From assembly GCF_029395435.1 (NCBI RefSeq), contig NZ_CP113915.1:1364001-1428000 (forward strand): a DNA stretch of 64,000 bases. The letters are read 5' to 3'. The notes below the pieces were generated by a model. That model saw only the letters and a program-made list of their open reading frames with translations, ran no database searches and was not told the origin of the DNA. The DNA comes from Bifidobacterium sp. ESL0790. GTDB lineage: Bacteria > Actinomycetota > Actinomycetes > Actinomycetales > Bifidobacteriaceae. Positions 53,060 through 62,837 of the stretch are shown piece by piece (position 1 is the stretch's first letter; each line of letters opens with the position of its first letter). The position numbers and the translations under genes are program-made.

Positions 53060-54594
53060 TGGGCTGGAAGGTACAGGCGAAGATAAGCGGCGGCCACCAG
53101 CTGAGCGTCGCCGACCGGGCGCAATACGAGCGTGTGGCGAAGACGCTGACGGACACGGCGGGCTATCTCGACGGCACCTCGCGGGCCTGGCTCGACGCCA
53201 CCCAGCAGCTGCAACGCGAACGGTTGGGCACCCCCACCTGCCCAACCCTCTCCAGCGGCAACCCCGCGGCCGCAGGCCACGGGCACACCACCATGCCCTT
53301 CGACAGGCTGCAACGGCGCTGCCAAAGCCATTCCGAGGGATGTACCGACCTGCGGCTCGTGATCGACGAGATGGCCGACCTGCTCATCCGCGCCTACAGC
53401 CTCTACGACGACGCCGAGCGCAAGACCAGCCGGGCCATCACGGAGGCCACGCAACTGGGCTCGCGGATCAGCCCCAAATACACCGCGGCGGCGCTCACCG
53501 GCGGCATCATCGGCGGGGCGATCGGCGGCAGCATCACCTCCGGCAAACCCAATGCCTACGGGGCGCTGACGGCCACCGAGAAGTTCCAGCAGGGGCTGAT
53601 GAGCGGGCTGGGCTCCAAGGTGGCCAAGGTGAACCTGGTCGACGGCGTCAGGCAGACCGACGAGCTCAACAAAGGCGCCTCCAAGGTGGCCAAGGTCAGC
53701 GGCATGGTCAAGGATCTGGTGCAGGGCAACGAGCTCGAGGTCAGGCAGGTCAAGGCCAACACCGAGGTGGTGGGCGAATCGCACGACGTGGCCGAAGCCA
53801 TGGAGAACCTGAGGCGGCTGGCCGAGGAGCGGCTGGGCAAGATCCAGCTCAACAGCGGGCTGAGCTACGGCACCATCGCGATCCAGAAATACCGGCGCTC
53901 CGACGGCAGCGTGGCATGGCTGGTCACCATCCCCGGCACCGACGGCAAAGGCGATTCGCCGTTCGGTTGGGAGCAGAACGCCGAGCTGATGAGCAGTGAC
54001 CCCAAGCAGCGCATGAAAGCCGACAGCGCCCGCATGGTGGTGGAGGCGATGCGCAAGGCCGGCATCAAGAAGACCGACCCCGTGGTGCTCATCGGCCATT
54101 CGCAGGGCGGCATCGTGGCGGGCGCGATCGCCGCCGACAAGGGCGACGAGTTCAACATCCAGCACATCGTCACCGCCGGCTCCCCCATCGCCAACCATCC
54201 CATCCCTTCGAAGACCTGGGTGACCAGCATCGAGATGGACGACGAGCTGGTGGCGGCGCTCGACGGCGCCGACAACGCCCCGAAACTCAACTGGCTGACC
54301 ATCCACGGCACCGCCGAGCGCGAGGGCGAGAACCCGAACGCGAAGGTGATGCCCGACGGCTCGTGCATTCCCGGCAAGAACTTCGGGCTGCTCAATCCCT
54401 ACGCGGGCGCCAATGTGAAAGACACCACCGACGACGCCGAGATCACCCACTGGCTCAAATACCATCAGGCGGCCTACCAGAACGCCACCGACCTGGGCTC
54501 GCCGGCGGTGCGCACCCACGAGAAGCACTTCGACGACATCCTCGACGGCGACCTGGAATCGACCACCTACTGGCAGGGGCGCATGCACCACTAA
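53059..54594 (+). CDS. Alpha/beta-hydrolase (lipase-like) with WXG/LXG-like helical N-terminus
   Basis: 511 aa. Residues 1–135 are helical and resemble the targeting region of type VII effectors. A glycine-zipper stretch TGGIIGGAIGGSIT (about 148–160) could be membrane-active. A hydrolase fold follows, with nucleophile elbow GHSQGG (Ser 348) and candidate acid and base residues in its C-terminal part. No signal peptide is seen. The WXG-like gene directly upstream suggests export as a pair. A secreted lipase or toxin role is inference; no immunity gene was recognised. Confidence 0.65.
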   Translation: MGWKVQAKISGGHQLSVADRAQYERVAKTLTDTAGYLDGTSRAWLDATQQLQRERLGTPTCPTLSSGNPAAAGHGHTTMPFDRLQRRCQSHSEGCTDLRLVIDEMADLLIRAYSLYDDAERKTSRAITEATQLGSRISPKYTAAALTGGIIGGAIGGSITSGKPNAYGALTATEKFQQGLMSGLGSKVAKVNLVDGVRQTDELNKGASKVAKVSGMVKDLVQGNELEVRQVKANTEVVGESHDVAEAMENLRRLAEERLGKIQLNSGLSYGTIAIQKYRRSDGSVAWLVTIPGTDGKGDSPFGWEQNAELMSSDPKQRMKADSARMVVEAMRKAGIKKTDPVVLIGHSQGGIVAGAIAADKGDEFNIQHIVTAGSPIANHPIPSKTWVTSIEMDDELVAALDGADNAPKLNWLTIHGTAEREGENPNAKVMPDGSCIPGKNFGLLNPYAGANVKDTTDDAEITHWLKYHQAAYQNATDLGSPAVRTHEKHFDDILDGDLESTTYWQGRMHH

Positions 54595-54722
54595 GGCGAT
54601 TGCCGGGGCACGATCAACACCATGCATCTATCCACGCCTCAGCGATGCAGCCGCGCACAAACCCACCCACCACAAAAAAGCAACTTGGGAGACTTTGAAA
54701 ACCAACTGAAAGGAAGTACGAC

Positions 54723-54767
54723 ATGACCACTGATTCCCTACTCGCCAACCGCCCGAATCCGCCATAA
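54723..54767 (+). CDS. Possible 14-codon peptide upstream of purB
   Basis: ATGACCACTGATTCC… runs 14 codons to TAA with AAAGGAAG eight bases upstream. It could be a leader peptide or a remnant. Only the good ribosome binding site supports it. Confidence 0.25.
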   Translation: MTTDSLLANRPNPP

Positions 54768-54822
54768 ACCGGGGCTCACGACTCGTCGAAACGGCTGACG
54801 GACACGGGTCGGGCGCGGCTCG

Positions 54823-54855
54823 ACACGGTTCACGGTTGGCAGTAGGCTAACCAAT
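54823..54855 (+). promoter_or_regulatory. purB promoter, probably leaderless
   Basis: TCGACA, a 17-bp spacer and TAGGCT, then seven bases to the purB ATG. No ribosome binding site precedes the ATG, so the mRNA should begin at or next to the start codon. Confidence 0.6.
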
Positions 54856-56301
54856 ATGCAGCTGACTCAGATTTCACCGGCAATCGCTCTCACCTCGTTG
54901 GACGGACGCTACCATGCGCAGACCGCCCCGCTCGTGGAATATCTGAGCGAGCCCGCGTTGAACCGCGAGCGCATCACCGTCGAGGTGGAGTGGCTGATCA
55001 TGCTCACCAATGGCTACGAGGGCAACGGCAACCAGCCCCTCGTGCCCGGCGCCAAGCCCCTGAGTCAGACAGAACGCGACTACCTGCGCGCCATCCCCGG
55101 CGATTTCGGCAAGGACGGCATCGCTCGTCACGCCGCATACGAGGCCAAGACGCACCACGACGTGAAGGCCGTGGAATACTACATCGACGACGAGCTCGAC
55201 CGCGCCAAGAGCGTGCTCGGCCCGGAAACGGAGCTGGCCGGGCTCAAGACCCTGGTCCACTTCGCCTGCACCTCGGAGGACGTCAACAACCTCTCGATCA
55301 GCCGCTGCGTGAAGGCCGCCATCGAAAAGGTGTGGCTGCCCAAGGCCCGCGAGCTCACCGATTTCCTGGCGGGCAAGGCCGAGGAGTTCCGCGACCTGCC
55401 GATGCTGGCGCTCACGCACGGCCAGCCGGCCACGCCCACCACGCTGGGCAAGGAGCTCGCCGTCTTCGCGCACCGCCTCAACCGGCAGCTGGGGCATATC
55501 GCCTCACAGGAGTACCTGGGCAAGATCAACGGCGCCACCGGCACCTTCGGCGCGCACATGGTGGCCTGCCCCGACGTGGATTGGCTCGCCGTCTCGCGCA
55601 AGTTCGTCACCAACCGCATGGGCCTGACCTGGAACCCGCTGACCACGCAGATCGAAAGCCACGACTGGCAGGCCGAGCTCTACGGCGCGGTGAGCCACAC
55701 CAACCGCATCCTGCACAACCTCGCGGTGGACGTGTGGATGTACATCTCGCGCGGTGTGTTCGCCCAGGTGCCCGTCAAGGGCGCCACCGGCTCGTCGACG
55801 ATGCCCCACAAGGTCAATCCGATTCGTTTCGAGAACGCCGAGGCCAACCTGGAGCTCTCCTGCGCTCTGCTCGACGCCCTGTCGTCCACGCTGGTGGAGA
55901 GCCGCTGGCAGCGCGACCTCACCGATTCGACCACGCAGCGCAACATCGGCGCGGCGCTTGGCTACTCCCTGCTCGCCCTCGACAACCTGCTGGGCGGCCT
56001 CAAGTCGATCCATCCGAACCAGCAGGCGATGGCCGACGAGCTGGAGACCAACTGGGAGGTGCTCGGCGAGCCCATCCAGACGGCGATGCGCGCCCAGGAG
56101 CTGGCCGGACGAGAGGGCATGGAACGGCCCTACGAGAAGGTCAAGGAGCTCATGCGCGGCAAGAGCATCAGCAAGGCCGACATCGAGACGTTCATCGACT
56201 CGCTGGACTTCGACGAGGCCACGGCGGCGAGGCTCAAGGCCCTCACCCCCTCGACCTACACCGGGCTGGCGGCCCGATTGGTGGATTTTGACAAGCGATG
56301 A
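54856..56301 (+). CDS. purB: Adenylosuccinate lyase
   Basis: Acts twice in purine synthesis: cleaves SAICAR to AICAR and adenylosuccinate to AMP, releasing fumarate. 481 aa, of the E. coli-like long form. The fumarase-superfamily signature GSSTMPHKVNPIRFENAEAN is at about residues 315–334, with the catalytic Ser loop, and the His in LTHGQPATPTT is near 180. A −10-like TAGGCT ends seven bases before the ATG. The next gene overlaps by four bases. Confidence 0.96.
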   Translation: MQLTQISPAIALTSLDGRYHAQTAPLVEYLSEPALNRERITVEVEWLIMLTNGYEGNGNQPLVPGAKPLSQTERDYLRAIPGDFGKDGIARHAAYEAKTHHDVKAVEYYIDDELDRAKSVLGPETELAGLKTLVHFACTSEDVNNLSISRCVKAAIEKVWLPKARELTDFLAGKAEEFRDLPMLALTHGQPATPTTLGKELAVFAHRLNRQLGHIASQEYLGKINGATGTFGAHMVACPDVDWLAVSRKFVTNRMGLTWNPLTTQIESHDWQAELYGAVSHTNRILHNLAVDVWMYISRGVFAQVPVKGATGSSTMPHKVNPIRFENAEANLELSCALLDALSSTLVESRWQRDLTDSTTQRNIGAALGYSLLALDNLLGGLKSIHPNQQAMADELETNWEVLGEPIQTAMRAQELAGREGMERPYEKVKELMRGKSISKADIETFIDSLDFDEATAARLKALTPSTYTGLAARLVDFDKR

Positions 56302-59135
56302 CGGAGGAACACAAGGAGCCGGAGGCGCCAACGCCGCTTGGCGATGACGGCGTCGAGACGGAGGCGAACAAGGCACAGGAGCCCGGGACCACGGGGACCA
56401 GTGCCGTTGATTCGGTGAACCCTGACGTAATCCCTGATGGTTCAGCGACACCCAGCAGTCCTGCGACCTCTGACGATTCGGCAATGCTCGACGCCTCGTC
56501 GATTCCGGAGAATCAGACGGCTTCGGATAGTTCAGCGACTTCCGATGGTTCTGCGATTGTCTCTGAATCTGAGGATTCCGATAATCCCAATAATTCCAAC
56601 GGTTCCAATGATTCTGACGATTCCACGGAAACAACCAGCGAGGCCATCGGCGAAACGACCGTAGTAGCAACGTCCACCACCCCGCAAACGGCGACTGACA
56701 CGGCTCAGGCAACAGCCACAAACGCAACCCCCTCGCCCACCATCGAGGACGTGCCCCCGGAACGCACCCACAACTTCAACGACCTGCTCCACGCGGCCGG
56801 CGCACTGCTGCTGGCCATCGGCGTGAGCCTTTTCGCCATCTACCTGCGCGGCATCACCAGCGGCGTGGAGTACGATGCCCGCAGCGCCGGCCAGGCGGTC
56901 AACTGGCTGATGGACATGCCCGCCTCGATGCTCCAGCAGCTGGCCAGCCTCATCATCGTCATCAGCGTGCTCGCCCACCTGGTCATCAACAAGGAATGGC
57001 TGCAATCGGCCGTCTCCGTAGTGGCGCTCTTCCTCGGCTACGCGGTGATCCTCGGGCTCTCCACCCTAGTGGTGCACCTGGGGAATCCCGCCCTGCTCAT
57101 GGCCATACGCTCCCCCGGCGAGGGCGCGGGCGCGGCGATGCTGCCCGACTTCTACGCCGGCCTGGGCGCGTTCCTGACGGTGGCCGGCCCCCGCCGCTCG
57201 CGCACATCGGTGAAATGGGGATGGAACGTCCTCTTCATCGCCGCCGGTGTCTTCGTCATCATCTCCTGGCACTCCGTCTCGGGCGTCATCGTCTCCTTCG
57301 CCGTGGGCCGCGTGATCGGCCTGGTCATCCGCTTCGCCATCGGCACCGGCAACCAGGGCCTGTGGGGCGACGAGATCGTGCAGGCGGCCAAAAGCATAGG
57401 CCTCAATATCCAAGCCCTCAAACGTCGCGGCGAGGCCAACAACGATTCCGGCGTGCTCAAGATGACGCTGGACGACGACCTCATCGAGAACTCACGCATC
57501 TACGACGCGAGCGACACGGCCGGCCAAGGCTATATCGTCTCGGTGCTCGACGGCCAGTCGCACGCCGCCGGATACTTGAACCAAATCTGGCAAAGCCTGC
57601 GCTTCACCGGCGTCTCGATGCGCCACGACCGCTCGGCCAGCGACGCCAACCATCATCATTACGCCATGCTCCTGGGCCTGCGCGCCTGCGGGCTGATGAC
57701 CCCGAGCCCCTACGGCGTCTTCGACAGCGAGGAGTCGTCGGTGCTGGTCTTCAACGCCACCGACGTGCCCACGCCCTTCGACCCCGCCAAGCTCGACGCC
57801 GAGAGCATGGCCGAATTCATGCGCTACCTCAGCCGCGCCAACGACCGCGGCTACACGCACCGCCGCATCACCCCCGATACCCTCGCCTCGATCGAGGGCC
57901 GTTGTGCCATCGCCGGCTGGCAGAACGGCGACTACGCCAGCTCCGCCACCAACGTGGCCATCGACAAGGTCCAGCTGCTCGTGCTGCTGAGCACCCTGAC
58001 CACCCCGGAGCAGGCCATCCTCGCCGCCAAGGACGCCTGGGGTGTCGACGTGCTCACCTCGCTGGCCCCGTTCGTCCAAAAGGTCGCCGTGCCCTCCGCC
58101 ACGCGCACGCTGCCCACCTGGAACAAGCAGATCCTCACCGAGGTGCGCGACGGGCTCAACGCCCTGGTCGACGACGAGGAGAGCGAGAACGCCGAGCCCG
58201 TGCAGATCGCGCGCTTCAACTTCAAGTCGTTCTTCTCGATCACCCTGGCCATCATCGCCGTGGCCGTCATCTTCACCCAGCTGCGCCCCAACGAGGTCAT
58301 CAGCGCGGTACGCCACGCCAAGCTCGGCTGGGCGCTGGCCTGCCTGGGCTGCTCGATGCTCGCCTGGGTCGGCTCGGCCATCAGCCTCGGCGCCTTCATG
58401 GACAACGGCAAGCGCCATCCCTTCGCCCTTTTCTGCTCGCAGGCCGCCTCCGGCTTCACCGCCGTCTCGATGCCCGCCGGCGTGGGCCCGGCCTTCGTCA
58501 ACCTCCAGTTCCTGCGCAAGAACGGCTACCGCAACACCGCGGCCACGGCCATCATGAGCGTCACCTGGGCGGTGCAGGGCCTCACCACCATCGTCCTCCT
58601 GCTGCTGATGGGCCTGTTCACCGGCCGCAACATGTTCTCCGGCATGGTGCCCACCAACACCCTGATCGTCGTGATCGGCGCCATCGTGCTCGCGCTGAGC
58701 CTGTGCATGGTCATCACGCCGTTGCGCCGCCTGATCATCGACAAATACCTGCCGATCCTGCGCTCCTACGCCCACCAGCTGGTCGAGGTGATGACCCAGC
58801 CGCAGAAGCTCGGCAGCGGTATTTTCGGCGCCCTGATCCTCAATCTGGCCACCGGTCTCGGATTCTGGACGGCCCTGATGGCCTTCGACCTCCCCTCCAA
58901 CCTCATCGAGACCACCTTCGTCTTCCTGCTGGCCAACACCCTGGGCAGCGCGATGCCTACTCCTGGCGGCCTTGGAGCGGTGGAGGCGGCGCTGACCTTC
59001 GCCTTCACCTCGATCGGTGTGCCGCCTGCCATCGCCCTCTCCGCCACGTTGCTGTACCGCGTCGGTTTTTATTGGTTGAGAATACCGATCGGCGCCGTCG
59101 CGATGAAATGGCTCGACCGCCATAATCTGCTCTGA
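56298..59135 (+). CDS. Lysylphosphatidylglycerol synthase/flippase-type (UPF0104) membrane protein
   Basis: 945 aa. The first 150 residues are Thr/Ser/Asp-rich and disordered. Helices follow (about 165–350), then a soluble middle part of about 260 residues with a kinase-like look (GYTHRRITPDTLA, a lipid-kinase-type catalytic-loop resemblance), and an LPG_synthase_TM domain of seven to eight helices (about 635–945) with PTPGGLGAVEAALT, the family's signature. Similar actinobacterial proteins are thought to move lipid-linked sugars or aminoacylated lipids. Coupled to purB by an ATGA overlap. Confidence 0.8.
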   Translation: MTEEHKEPEAPTPLGDDGVETEANKAQEPGTTGTSAVDSVNPDVIPDGSATPSSPATSDDSAMLDASSIPENQTASDSSATSDGSAIVSESEDSDNPNNSNGSNDSDDSTETTSEAIGETTVVATSTTPQTATDTAQATATNATPSPTIEDVPPERTHNFNDLLHAAGALLLAIGVSLFAIYLRGITSGVEYDARSAGQAVNWLMDMPASMLQQLASLIIVISVLAHLVINKEWLQSAVSVVALFLGYAVILGLSTLVVHLGNPALLMAIRSPGEGAGAAMLPDFYAGLGAFLTVAGPRRSRTSVKWGWNVLFIAAGVFVIISWHSVSGVIVSFAVGRVIGLVIRFAIGTGNQGLWGDEIVQAAKSIGLNIQALKRRGEANNDSGVLKMTLDDDLIENSRIYDASDTAGQGYIVSVLDGQSHAAGYLNQIWQSLRFTGVSMRHDRSASDANHHHYAMLLGLRACGLMTPSPYGVFDSEESSVLVFNATDVPTPFDPAKLDAESMAEFMRYLSRANDRGYTHRRITPDTLASIEGRCAIAGWQNGDYASSATNVAIDKVQLLVLLSTLTTPEQAILAAKDAWGVDVLTSLAPFVQKVAVPSATRTLPTWNKQILTEVRDGLNALVDDEESENAEPVQIARFNFKSFFSITLAIIAVAVIFTQLRPNEVISAVRHAKLGWALACLGCSMLAWVGSAISLGAFMDNGKRHPFALFCSQAASGFTAVSMPAGVGPAFVNLQFLRKNGYRNTAATAIMSVTWAVQGLTTIVLLLLMGLFTGRNMFSGMVPTNTLIVVIGAIVLALSLCMVITPLRRLIIDKYLPILRSYAHQLVEVMTQPQKLGSGIFGALILNLATGLGFWTALMAFDLPSNLIETTFVFLLANTLGSAMPTPGGLGAVEAALTFAFTSIGVPPAIALSATLLYRVGFYWLRIPIGAVAMKWLDRHNLL

Positions 59136-59283
59136 AGTGGCCTCCGAATGTGACCAATACGGGCAGAACCATTGAAAAAACAACGGAAAATGGCGGATAT
59201 TGGCGAGATGTTGCGCTAGAATCATATATTGAACGTGGTTTTCAGATGAAATATGAGAACCCCTAAACAAGAAGGATTGCTTT

Positions 59284-59568
59284 ATGGCATACAACAAGTC
59301 TGATCTCGTTTCGAAGATTGCACAGAAGTCCAACTTGACCAAGGCACAGGCAGAGGCCGCCGTCAACGCTTTCCAGGATGTGTTCGTCGAAGCAATGCAG
59401 TCCGGCGAAGGCCTGAAGCTGACCGGTCTCTTCTCCGCTGAGCGCGTTCGTCGTGCAGCCCGCACGGGCCGCAACCCCCGCACTGGTGAGACCATCAAGA
59501 TCCCGGCATCCTACGGTGTCCGCATCTCGGCCGGCTCCTTGCTCAAGAAGGCCGTCGCCTCCAAGTAA
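59284..59568 (+). CDS. hup: Histone-like DNA-binding protein HU
   Basis: 94-aa nucleoid protein that bends DNA. The helical N-terminus MAYNKSDLVSKIAQKSNLT and the arm motif RAARTGRNPRTGETIKIPAS are canonical. AGAAGGA lies upstream of the ATG. Synonymous codon use is that of a highly expressed gene. Confidence 0.96.
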   Translation: MAYNKSDLVSKIAQKSNLTKAQAEAAVNAFQDVFVEAMQSGEGLKLTGLFSAERVRRAARTGRNPRTGETIKIPASYGVRISAGSLLKKAVASK

Positions 59569-59590
59569 GATTTTCTCACCTTACCGACTT

Positions 59591-59622
59591 AAGCCCCCGT
59601 CTCGTCTAGCGACCGGGGGCTT
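59591..59622 (+). terminator. hup terminator
   Basis: AAGCCCCCG (59591–59599) pairs with CGGGGGCTT (59614–59622), followed by CTCTTGT. It lies 22 bases beyond the hup stop. Confidence 0.82.
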
Positions 59623-59830
59623 CTCTTGTATTCGGGCGTATCCAGGTGCATTCGGATATATTCGGACATATCCACGGCATATCCACGGCAGCCGACGGCA
59701 ACTTTGCGCAACGTCGCTCGCGCCGGGCGACCCAGGTCGGGCAGACCGATACAATATTGGAGATGTAGGACGAACGCAGGACGTGCGACGGCCATGGGCG
59801 CATGGCGGCCGGATCCACAGAAAGACGGAC

Positions 59831-60679
59831 ATGACCACGAACCTTCGAGTATTGGCCCTGAAAGTGGCGCAGGTGGCGCAGGACACGGGGCGTCACGCCC
59901 TGCAGGACCAGCTCAACCCGCACGACCTCGACGTCTTCTCGATCCCCTCCACCAGCATGCGCCTGGGCAGCTCCATCGACAAGAAACTCATCTCGTTCAT
60001 CGAGAACCGTATCAGCTACATCGATCCGTTGGATGGGATGTGGCGCGACCGGCCCGAGGACGCCCGGCCGGGCCAGCGCTTCTGGTGTGTGGGCTCCATC
60101 GACGGGGCCATCAACTTCCGGCGCGACATGTCGGAGTGGACCATCACCATCTCCCTGTTCGAATTCAACGAGGAGGGTTCGGCCCAGCCAATCCTCGGCA
60201 TTGTGCACGCCCCGGCGCTCGGACTCACCTATGCGGCGGCCAAGGGGCAGGGCGCCATCCGCATCCGGCGCACCCCGATTGGCGAGCAGCGCGGCAAGGT
60301 GATGCCCTCCACCACGGTGAGCCTGACCGGCTCGGTGGTGAGCTTCGGCATGTCCCACGTGCCGGCGGAGTCGGCGCGCGCCTTCAGGGTGTTGAACGAG
60401 ATCGCCGGCAAACCCGCCGACGTCAAGCGCGTCGGGCCCGTCTCGCTCGACCTGTGCAAGGTGGCGGACGGCACCTACGACGCCTATTTCGAGCCGCACC
60501 TGCACCGTTGGGACATCCCCGCGGTCTCGGCCGGCACCGTGGTGGTGCGTGAGGCGCAGGGCGGCGTGTGCCGCTGGAACGGCAACCCGATCCACTGGCG
60601 CAGCGAGAACGACATCGTGGCGAGCAACGGGCTTATTCTGGACGAGTTGCGGCCGGTGTTGCTGGCCAACCAGGCGTAA
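59831..60679 (+). CDS. Inositol-monophosphatase-family protein with altered active site
   Basis: 282 aa, the size of IMPase/SuhB proteins. The second metal motif is recognisable as GSIDGAINF (residues 88–96) where the family has DPIDGTxNF, and the C-terminal motif WDIPAVSAGTVVVREAQGG (from about 227) matches WDxAAGxxIxxEAGG. The first metal ligand Asp is therefore Gly, and the usual GEE motif was not found. The start ATG at 59831 has a weak AAAG upstream; a longer frame would run into hup. Either a different phosphatase or a non-catalytic relative. Confidence 0.75.
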   Translation: MTTNLRVLALKVAQVAQDTGRHALQDQLNPHDLDVFSIPSTSMRLGSSIDKKLISFIENRISYIDPLDGMWRDRPEDARPGQRFWCVGSIDGAINFRRDMSEWTITISLFEFNEEGSAQPILGIVHAPALGLTYAAAKGQGAIRIRRTPIGEQRGKVMPSTTVSLTGSVVSFGMSHVPAESARAFRVLNEIAGKPADVKRVGPVSLDLCKVADGTYDAYFEPHLHRWDIPAVSAGTVVVREAQGGVCRWNGNPIHWRSENDIVASNGLILDELRPVLLANQA

Positions 60680-61010
60680 ATCGTTCGCAGAATCTCACGA
60701 GCCCTGCGACGCTTGTTTTAATCACACGTTGTCTAGCGGTGGTTTTGAATACCACGGATATCTGCATGGTTATAAATTATCAATAATTAATACTTATATA
60801 TTCAACACGGCTATACATATAGCTATCCGACGTCGCATAACAGGATTTCCCGATATCCCAAACTATGAGATTGCCGACGGAAACGACACGGGCCTTTAGG
60901 AAAATCGGAACGACCATTACAGTGGATAACGCAACCGTGCACGCGCGGGGCGGCGCTGGAGCAACCCAACGCGACCGCCGGCAGGCACGGGCGAAGCGCA
61001 AGGAGCGAAC
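60680..61010. other. AT-rich intergenic region upstream of pup
   Basis: About 330 bases. An AT-rich part (60770–60830) is followed by the likely pup promoter area. AAGGAGC lies seven bases before the pup ATG. No gene seen. Confidence 0.5.
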
Positions 61011-61214
61011 ATGCCACAGCAATTCTCACAGTCACACAGCCGAACCGAGACCTCGAGCCAAGAGGTGCGGCAAGGCACGCCCCAGCCGCAGAAACTCGAC
61101 GAGGCTGACGCCCAGCAGGACGCGCTCGACGCGGTGCTTGACGACATCTCCTCCACGCTGGAAAGCAACGCCGAGCAGTACGTCTCCAGCTTCGTGCAAA
61201 AAGGCGGCCAGTGA
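61011..61214 (+). CDS. pup: Prokaryotic ubiquitin-like protein Pup
   Basis: 67 aa, intrinsically disordered with a coiled-coil part (DALDAVLDDISSTLESNAEQYVSSF). It ends GGQ, so Dop must deamidate the C-terminal Gln to Glu before ligation. Tags proteins for the proteasome or other fates. The stop overlaps the pafA start. AAGGAGC precedes the ATG. Confidence 0.97.
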   Translation: MPQQFSQSHSRTETSSQEVRQGTPQPQKLDEADAQQDALDAVLDDISSTLESNAEQYVSSFVQKGGQ

Positions 61215-62791
61215 TGCCGCAACTGCGCGACAGTAGCAACCAAGGGCCCGGCAGCCAAGTCCCACATTCCTCCGCCTACGCCTCGCTCAAACGCATCTTC
61301 GGCGTCGAGACAGAATACGGGGTCTCGGTGACCGGGGCCAGCAAACCTTGCGATCCGGGGCAGGTGGCGATGATGATGTTCGCCCCCGTGCTCTCGCGGG
61401 CGCGTTCGACCAACACCTACCTGGTCAACGGCTCACGGCTCTATCTGGACGTCGGCTCGCACCCCGAGTACGCCACGGCCGAGGCGCGCGACCCTTACGA
61501 CGCGCTTGTGCAGGACCTCGCCGGCGAGGAGACCATGCGGCGGCTGGTTTTCCAGGCGCAGGAACGGCTGCGCAAGACGCACGGCGTCAACGCCACCATC
61601 CATCTGTACAAGAACAACGTCGATTCGGCCGGGCATTCCTTCGGCTGCCACGAGAACTATCTGGTGCGCCGGTTCGTGCCGCTGCCGGTCATCAAGGCGC
61701 AGCTGCTGCCGTTCCTCATCACCCGCCAGCTGTTCACTGGCGCAGGGCGCGTGACCGACCACGGCTTCGAGATCACGCAACGGGCAGATTTCCTGGACGA
61801 GGCCGTCTCGTCGTCGACCACACGCTCCCGCCCGATGGTCAACACGCGCGACGAGCCGCACGCCGACCCTTATGAGTTCCGCCGGCTGCACGTCATCATC
61901 GGCGACTCCAACCGCAGCCAGACCGCCACGATGATGAAGCTGGCCACCACGCATCTGGTGCTCTGCGTCATCGAGACGGCGCAGCGGCTGGGCGTGCCCT
62001 CCGGCTTCGAGGTGTGCGCGCTGAAGGCGCCGAGCGCGGCGAACAAGGCGTTGAGCGCGGACCTGACCGTGCGGCAGGCCAATATCGAACTCGAGGATAT
62101 CGACGCCTTCCGGGCCTGCCAGAAGGAGTTCGGGTCAGACGGGTTGGTGGGTGCTGGCGCCGGACATGACGGTTCCGGCAATCTTGACGAGCACGGCAAC
62201 CATGACAACCATGACGACCACGGCAATCTGGTCAACGGCTTGGAGATTCAATACCACTATTGGGCGGTCGCCTCGCGCTTTCTGAGCGAGCATGGCGACG
62301 ACATGGCCGCATCCCTCCCCCGCACCAAGTGCGCGGACATCCTCGCCGACTGGAAGCGGATGCTCGACGCCCTGGCTGACGGCGATTTCGCGGCCCTGCA
62401 AGGCGAGGTGGACTGGGTGTCGAAGATGCTCCTCATCGACGGACTCAAACGGCGCAATCCCAGGCTTCCGCTGGCCAAGATGCAGCAGATCGACATGGAC
62501 TACCACGACATCGCCAACGGCTCCATCTATCCCTCGCTGCTCAGGCACGGGGTGATGAAAAGCCTCGTCGACCACAGCGAGGCCAATCGCGCGCTCAACA
62601 ACCCGCCGGCCGACACCCGCGCGGCGCTGCGCGGCGGGTTCATCGGCAAGGCGCTGGAGGATGGGGCGCAGTTCACCTGCGACTGGACGCACCTCAAGAT
62701 CAACCGCCCGGTCAACGACGAGCTGGTGCTCCTCGACCCCTTCGAATACCATCCGAGCCCCGACTACAAACGGCTCATCGCCGAACTGTAA
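61211..62791 (+). CDS. pafA: Pup–protein ligase PafA
   Basis: Joins Pup to target lysines using ATP. The glutamine-synthetase-like active site is seen in GVETEYG (about 30–36) and LYLDVGSHPEYATAE (about 76–90), the latter characteristic of PafA rather than Dop, as is PFLITRQLFTGAG. About 525 aa versus roughly 450–480 usual; an insertion of about 40 residues near 305–345 is rich in His, Asn, Asp and Gly (DEHGNHDNHDDHGN). GTG at 61211 or ATG at 61214 may start it; both overlap the pup stop. Confidence 0.94.
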   Translation: MMPQLRDSSNQGPGSQVPHSSAYASLKRIFGVETEYGVSVTGASKPCDPGQVAMMMFAPVLSRARSTNTYLVNGSRLYLDVGSHPEYATAEARDPYDALVQDLAGEETMRRLVFQAQERLRKTHGVNATIHLYKNNVDSAGHSFGCHENYLVRRFVPLPVIKAQLLPFLITRQLFTGAGRVTDHGFEITQRADFLDEAVSSSTTRSRPMVNTRDEPHADPYEFRRLHVIIGDSNRSQTATMMKLATTHLVLCVIETAQRLGVPSGFEVCALKAPSAANKALSADLTVRQANIELEDIDAFRACQKEFGSDGLVGAGAGHDGSGNLDEHGNHDNHDDHGNLVNGLEIQYHYWAVASRFLSEHGDDMAASLPRTKCADILADWKRMLDALADGDFAALQGEVDWVSKMLLIDGLKRRNPRLPLAKMQQIDMDYHDIANGSIYPSLLRHGVMKSLVDHSEANRALNNPPADTRAALRGGFIGKALEDGAQFTCDWTHLKINRPVNDELVLLDPFEYHPSPDYKRLIAEL

Positions 62792-62837
62792 CCAATAAAG
62801 CGTCGATATTGGGGCCAATTGGGAATGCCGGTTGCAA

